Shown here one piece after another: positions 62,474-64,000 of a DNA stretch of 64,000 nt (position 1 is the first letter of the stretch; the number at the start of each line of letters is the position of its first letter). The notes beneath the pieces are model-generated. The model was not told the origin of the DNA and made no database searches. It saw nothing but the letters and a program-made list of their open reading frames with translations. Source of the DNA: Undibacterium sp. KW1. GTDB taxonomy: Bacteria; Pseudomonadota; Gammaproteobacteria; Burkholderiales; Burkholderiaceae_D. The position numbers were made by a program, and so were the translations under genes. Where the stretch lies: contig NZ_AP018439.1 of the NCBI RefSeq assembly GCF_009937955.1, positions 5,642,001 through 5,706,000 on the forward strand, in the 5' to 3' direction.

Positions 62474-64000
62474 CTCACCGAACCGGCCTTGATCGCAATC
62501 ACCTTTTTCTTTTTCTTTGCCAGTGCTTCTTCATTTTCATGCAAAGATGCTCCCCAGAACTTTGCGAGGCTGGGACCATTCTTGATTTGCCTTGTTTTAA
62601 ACAGGTATTCAGCAATTTCATGGAACCATACGCGCCTGCCCATCCTGGTATACCAGCGCATGGCATGGGCAAATGCCGGGTCGCGGCCACTGAGTATGCG
62701 CCAGATTGCTTTTGGCCTGGCCTGCATGATGACTTCCATGGTTTTTACCCACAGTATCACGCGCCAGGGCGGTACTTTATTAGTGGCCAGTACCTGATGC
62801 TTGTAATCCCATTTGCGGGTATCGGTCTGTATGACGCGACGGTTTTCCACGGTAGGGAAATAAGGTGTCCAGCGGTGTGGTGTCACGTACAGCATCTGTA
62901 TCTGATCGGGGTCGTAGCGCAATAAATGTTTTAATGAACGCCAATAGTCAGCATCGGTTTCTTCTTCAAAGCCCACCACATAGGTCGCCATGGAGACTAT
63001 GCCATGCTGGCGCAGCAGGCGTATCGCTTCCTGGTCTTCGCTGGTGGTGCCACCTTTCCTGATATTTTTCAGTACCGCCTCGTCATAACTTTCTATACCA
63101 AGCAAGAAGCGTATGACACCTGCTCTTTTATACAAATGCAGGATATCGGCATCCCGTACGATGTCACCGGTGCGAGTCGAACCTACCAGTGTCAATGGTA
63201 CGTTCTCGACAATCAGGGCTTCCAGAAAAGCCTTCCAGGCTTTGCGGGAACCAGTCGGCAATTCATCGGCGAAATTGATCAGCTCTACCCCATGTTCGCG
63301 ATAGAGGCGTGCCAGTTCCTGGGCAAACTTGACAGGATCACGGTGACGCCATTGCGTCCAGAAACCACGCTGTCCACAGTAGCTGCATAGATAGGGGCAA
63401 CCACGGGAAAACTGCACGACCACGGCGCGCATATTACCCCAATAGGAATAACGGCTATGGTCTATGAGTTCCCAGCCGACGCGATAATCATCAAGCTTTT
63501 CTATCATGGCCGCAGCGGGCGTGGCAAAGGGCAGGCCATCAACGCGCAGGGCAATGCCATCGACTGCCTGCACGTCAGCGCCTGCGCTGAGGGCTTGCAC
63601 CAGCAAAGTAGTCGTCCGCTCACCCTCACCCTTGACGATATAGTCAATGGCGGCACACTCATTGAGTACGTCTTCCCAGTGATAGGTAGGAAAAACACCA
63701 CCATAAATCAGGCTGATATGTGGCATGCGCTGCTTCAGCATGCCTGCCAGTTCAACGATAGTGACATGCACGGAAGTAGAGCCGGAATGTCCCATCATGA
63801 TGATATCTGGCTGCGCAGCGACCGCATGAGCAAGGATAGCTGGCAAAGGCATGGGGCCAAATTCAGCATCCAGCAATTCCACCTCAAAGCCAGCATCTAT
63901 CAAAGGCCCACCGACGCTAAGCAAGCCTAGCGGCGGCAATTGCTCACGCGGTATGCGGCTTCCTATGGCAGTATGCGGAGGATTGATCAGCAGTATCTTA
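62470..64000 (-). CDS. B12-binding radical SAM protein, BchE-like (5' end outside window)
   Basis: The frame is open to the right edge, and the residues at the edge (KILLINPPHTAIGSR) are the normal N-terminus of the class, so only a few residues are missing. The B12-binding domain (about 1-150) is followed by the radical SAM motif CPYLCSYCGQRGFWTQWRHRD, very close to that of BchE (anaerobic Mg-protoporphyrin monomethylester cyclase), and by a BchE-like C-terminal region (YVTPHRWTPYFP, KWDYKHQVLATN). No other bacteriochlorophyll gene is seen, so it may act on a different porphyrin or lipid substrate. The lysine-rich tail (AKKKKKVIA) is unusual. Confidence 0.88.
   Translation of the reverse strand, partial: KILLINPPHTAIGSRIPREQLPPLGLLSVGGPLIDAGFEVELLDAEFGPMPLPAILAHAVAAQPDIIMMGHSGSTSVHVTIVELAGMLKQRMPHISLIYGGVFPTYHWEDVLNECAAIDYIVKGEGERTTTLLVQALSAGADVQAVDGIALRVDGLPFATPAAAMIEKLDDYRVGWELIDHSRYSYWGNMRAVVVQFSRGCPYLCSYCGQRGFWTQWRHRDPVKFAQELARLYREHGVELINFADELPTGSRKAWKAFLEALIVENVPLTLVGSTRTGDIVRDADILHLYKRAGVIRFLLGIESYDEAVLKNIRKGGTTSEDQEAIRLLRQHGIVSMATYVVGFEEETDADYWRSLKHLLRYDPDQIQMLYVTPHRWTPYFPTVENRRVIQTDTRKWDYKHQVLATNKVPPWRVILWVKTMEVIMQARPKAIWRILSGRDPAFAHAMRWYTRMGRRVWFHEIAEYLFKTRQIKNGPSLAKFWGASLHENEEALAKKKKKVIAIKAGSVS

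Overview
The window reads as chromosomal DNA from a betaproteobacterium of the order Burkholderiales. The pointers are a PhaM-type polyhydroxyalkanoate granule protein, a pair of DUF3108 proteins, a Burkholderiales-like mix of periplasmic binding proteins and dense coding at moderate GC. An Oxalobacteraceae member such as Undibacterium is my guess and is not proven. I see no rRNA, tRNA, CRISPR array, integrase or transposase gene.

The outstanding feature is a Dot/Icm (type IVB, IncI-like) secretion apparatus on the minus strand between about 7.1 and 21.7 kb. In transcription order it runs dotJ-like, dotI, dotH, dotG, dotF, dotE and dotP; then dotO; then dotD, dotC, dotB, icmT and a TcpQ-domain gene. 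The core-complex genes (DotC, D, F, G, H), the inner-membrane genes (DotE, I, J, P, IcmT) and the two ATPases (DotB, DotO) are all intact. The coupling-protein genes (dotL, dotM, dotN), dotA and the icmS/W/Q adaptor genes are not here, so they must lie elsewhere or be absent. A 10-base motif, ATTGTCTTAA on the transcribed strand, recurs at three places about 110-160 bp upstream of dotJ, dotP and dotD. The flanks hold genes I cannot assign: secreted or membrane proteins at 22.0-25.0 kb, a lipoprotein pair at 25.1-26.0 kb, and a tight four-gene plus-strand operon at 4.7-7.1 kb whose first member looks like a degenerate UbiA-type membrane protein. These may be accessory parts or substrates.

From 27 to 45 kb the content is mostly metabolic and regulatory. 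It includes a phosphoethanolamine-transferase-like sulfatase, 2,4-dienoyl-CoA reductase with a divergent PadR regulator (their intergenic region carries two palindromic operators and a ~100-bp inverted-repeat element), PhaM, a branched-chain-type binding protein, two DUF3108 proteins, a Ser/Thr kinase fused to a universal-stress domain, a metallophosphoesterase, QueC and a polysaccharide flippase.

A second notable system is a six-gene minus-strand operon at 45.4-53.2 kb: acyl carrier protein, acyl-CoA dehydrogenase, an aminoacyl-tRNA-synthetase-like amino acid:carrier-protein ligase, a DUF1839 protein, a GH2 glycosidase and a tandem alpha/beta hydrolase. It is convergent with the flippase. 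It looks like a carrier-protein amino-acid pathway tied to a glycan, and I know of no described product.

The right end holds a second binding protein, a Sir2 deacetylase, PhnM, a third binding protein and a DUF1045 protein. A decaying locus follows, with a LysR gene broken by a frameshift, an intact NAD(P)-binding reductase and an MFS gene with an internal deletion. The window ends with an alpha/beta hydrolase and a B12-binding radical-SAM protein resembling BchE that runs off the right edge.
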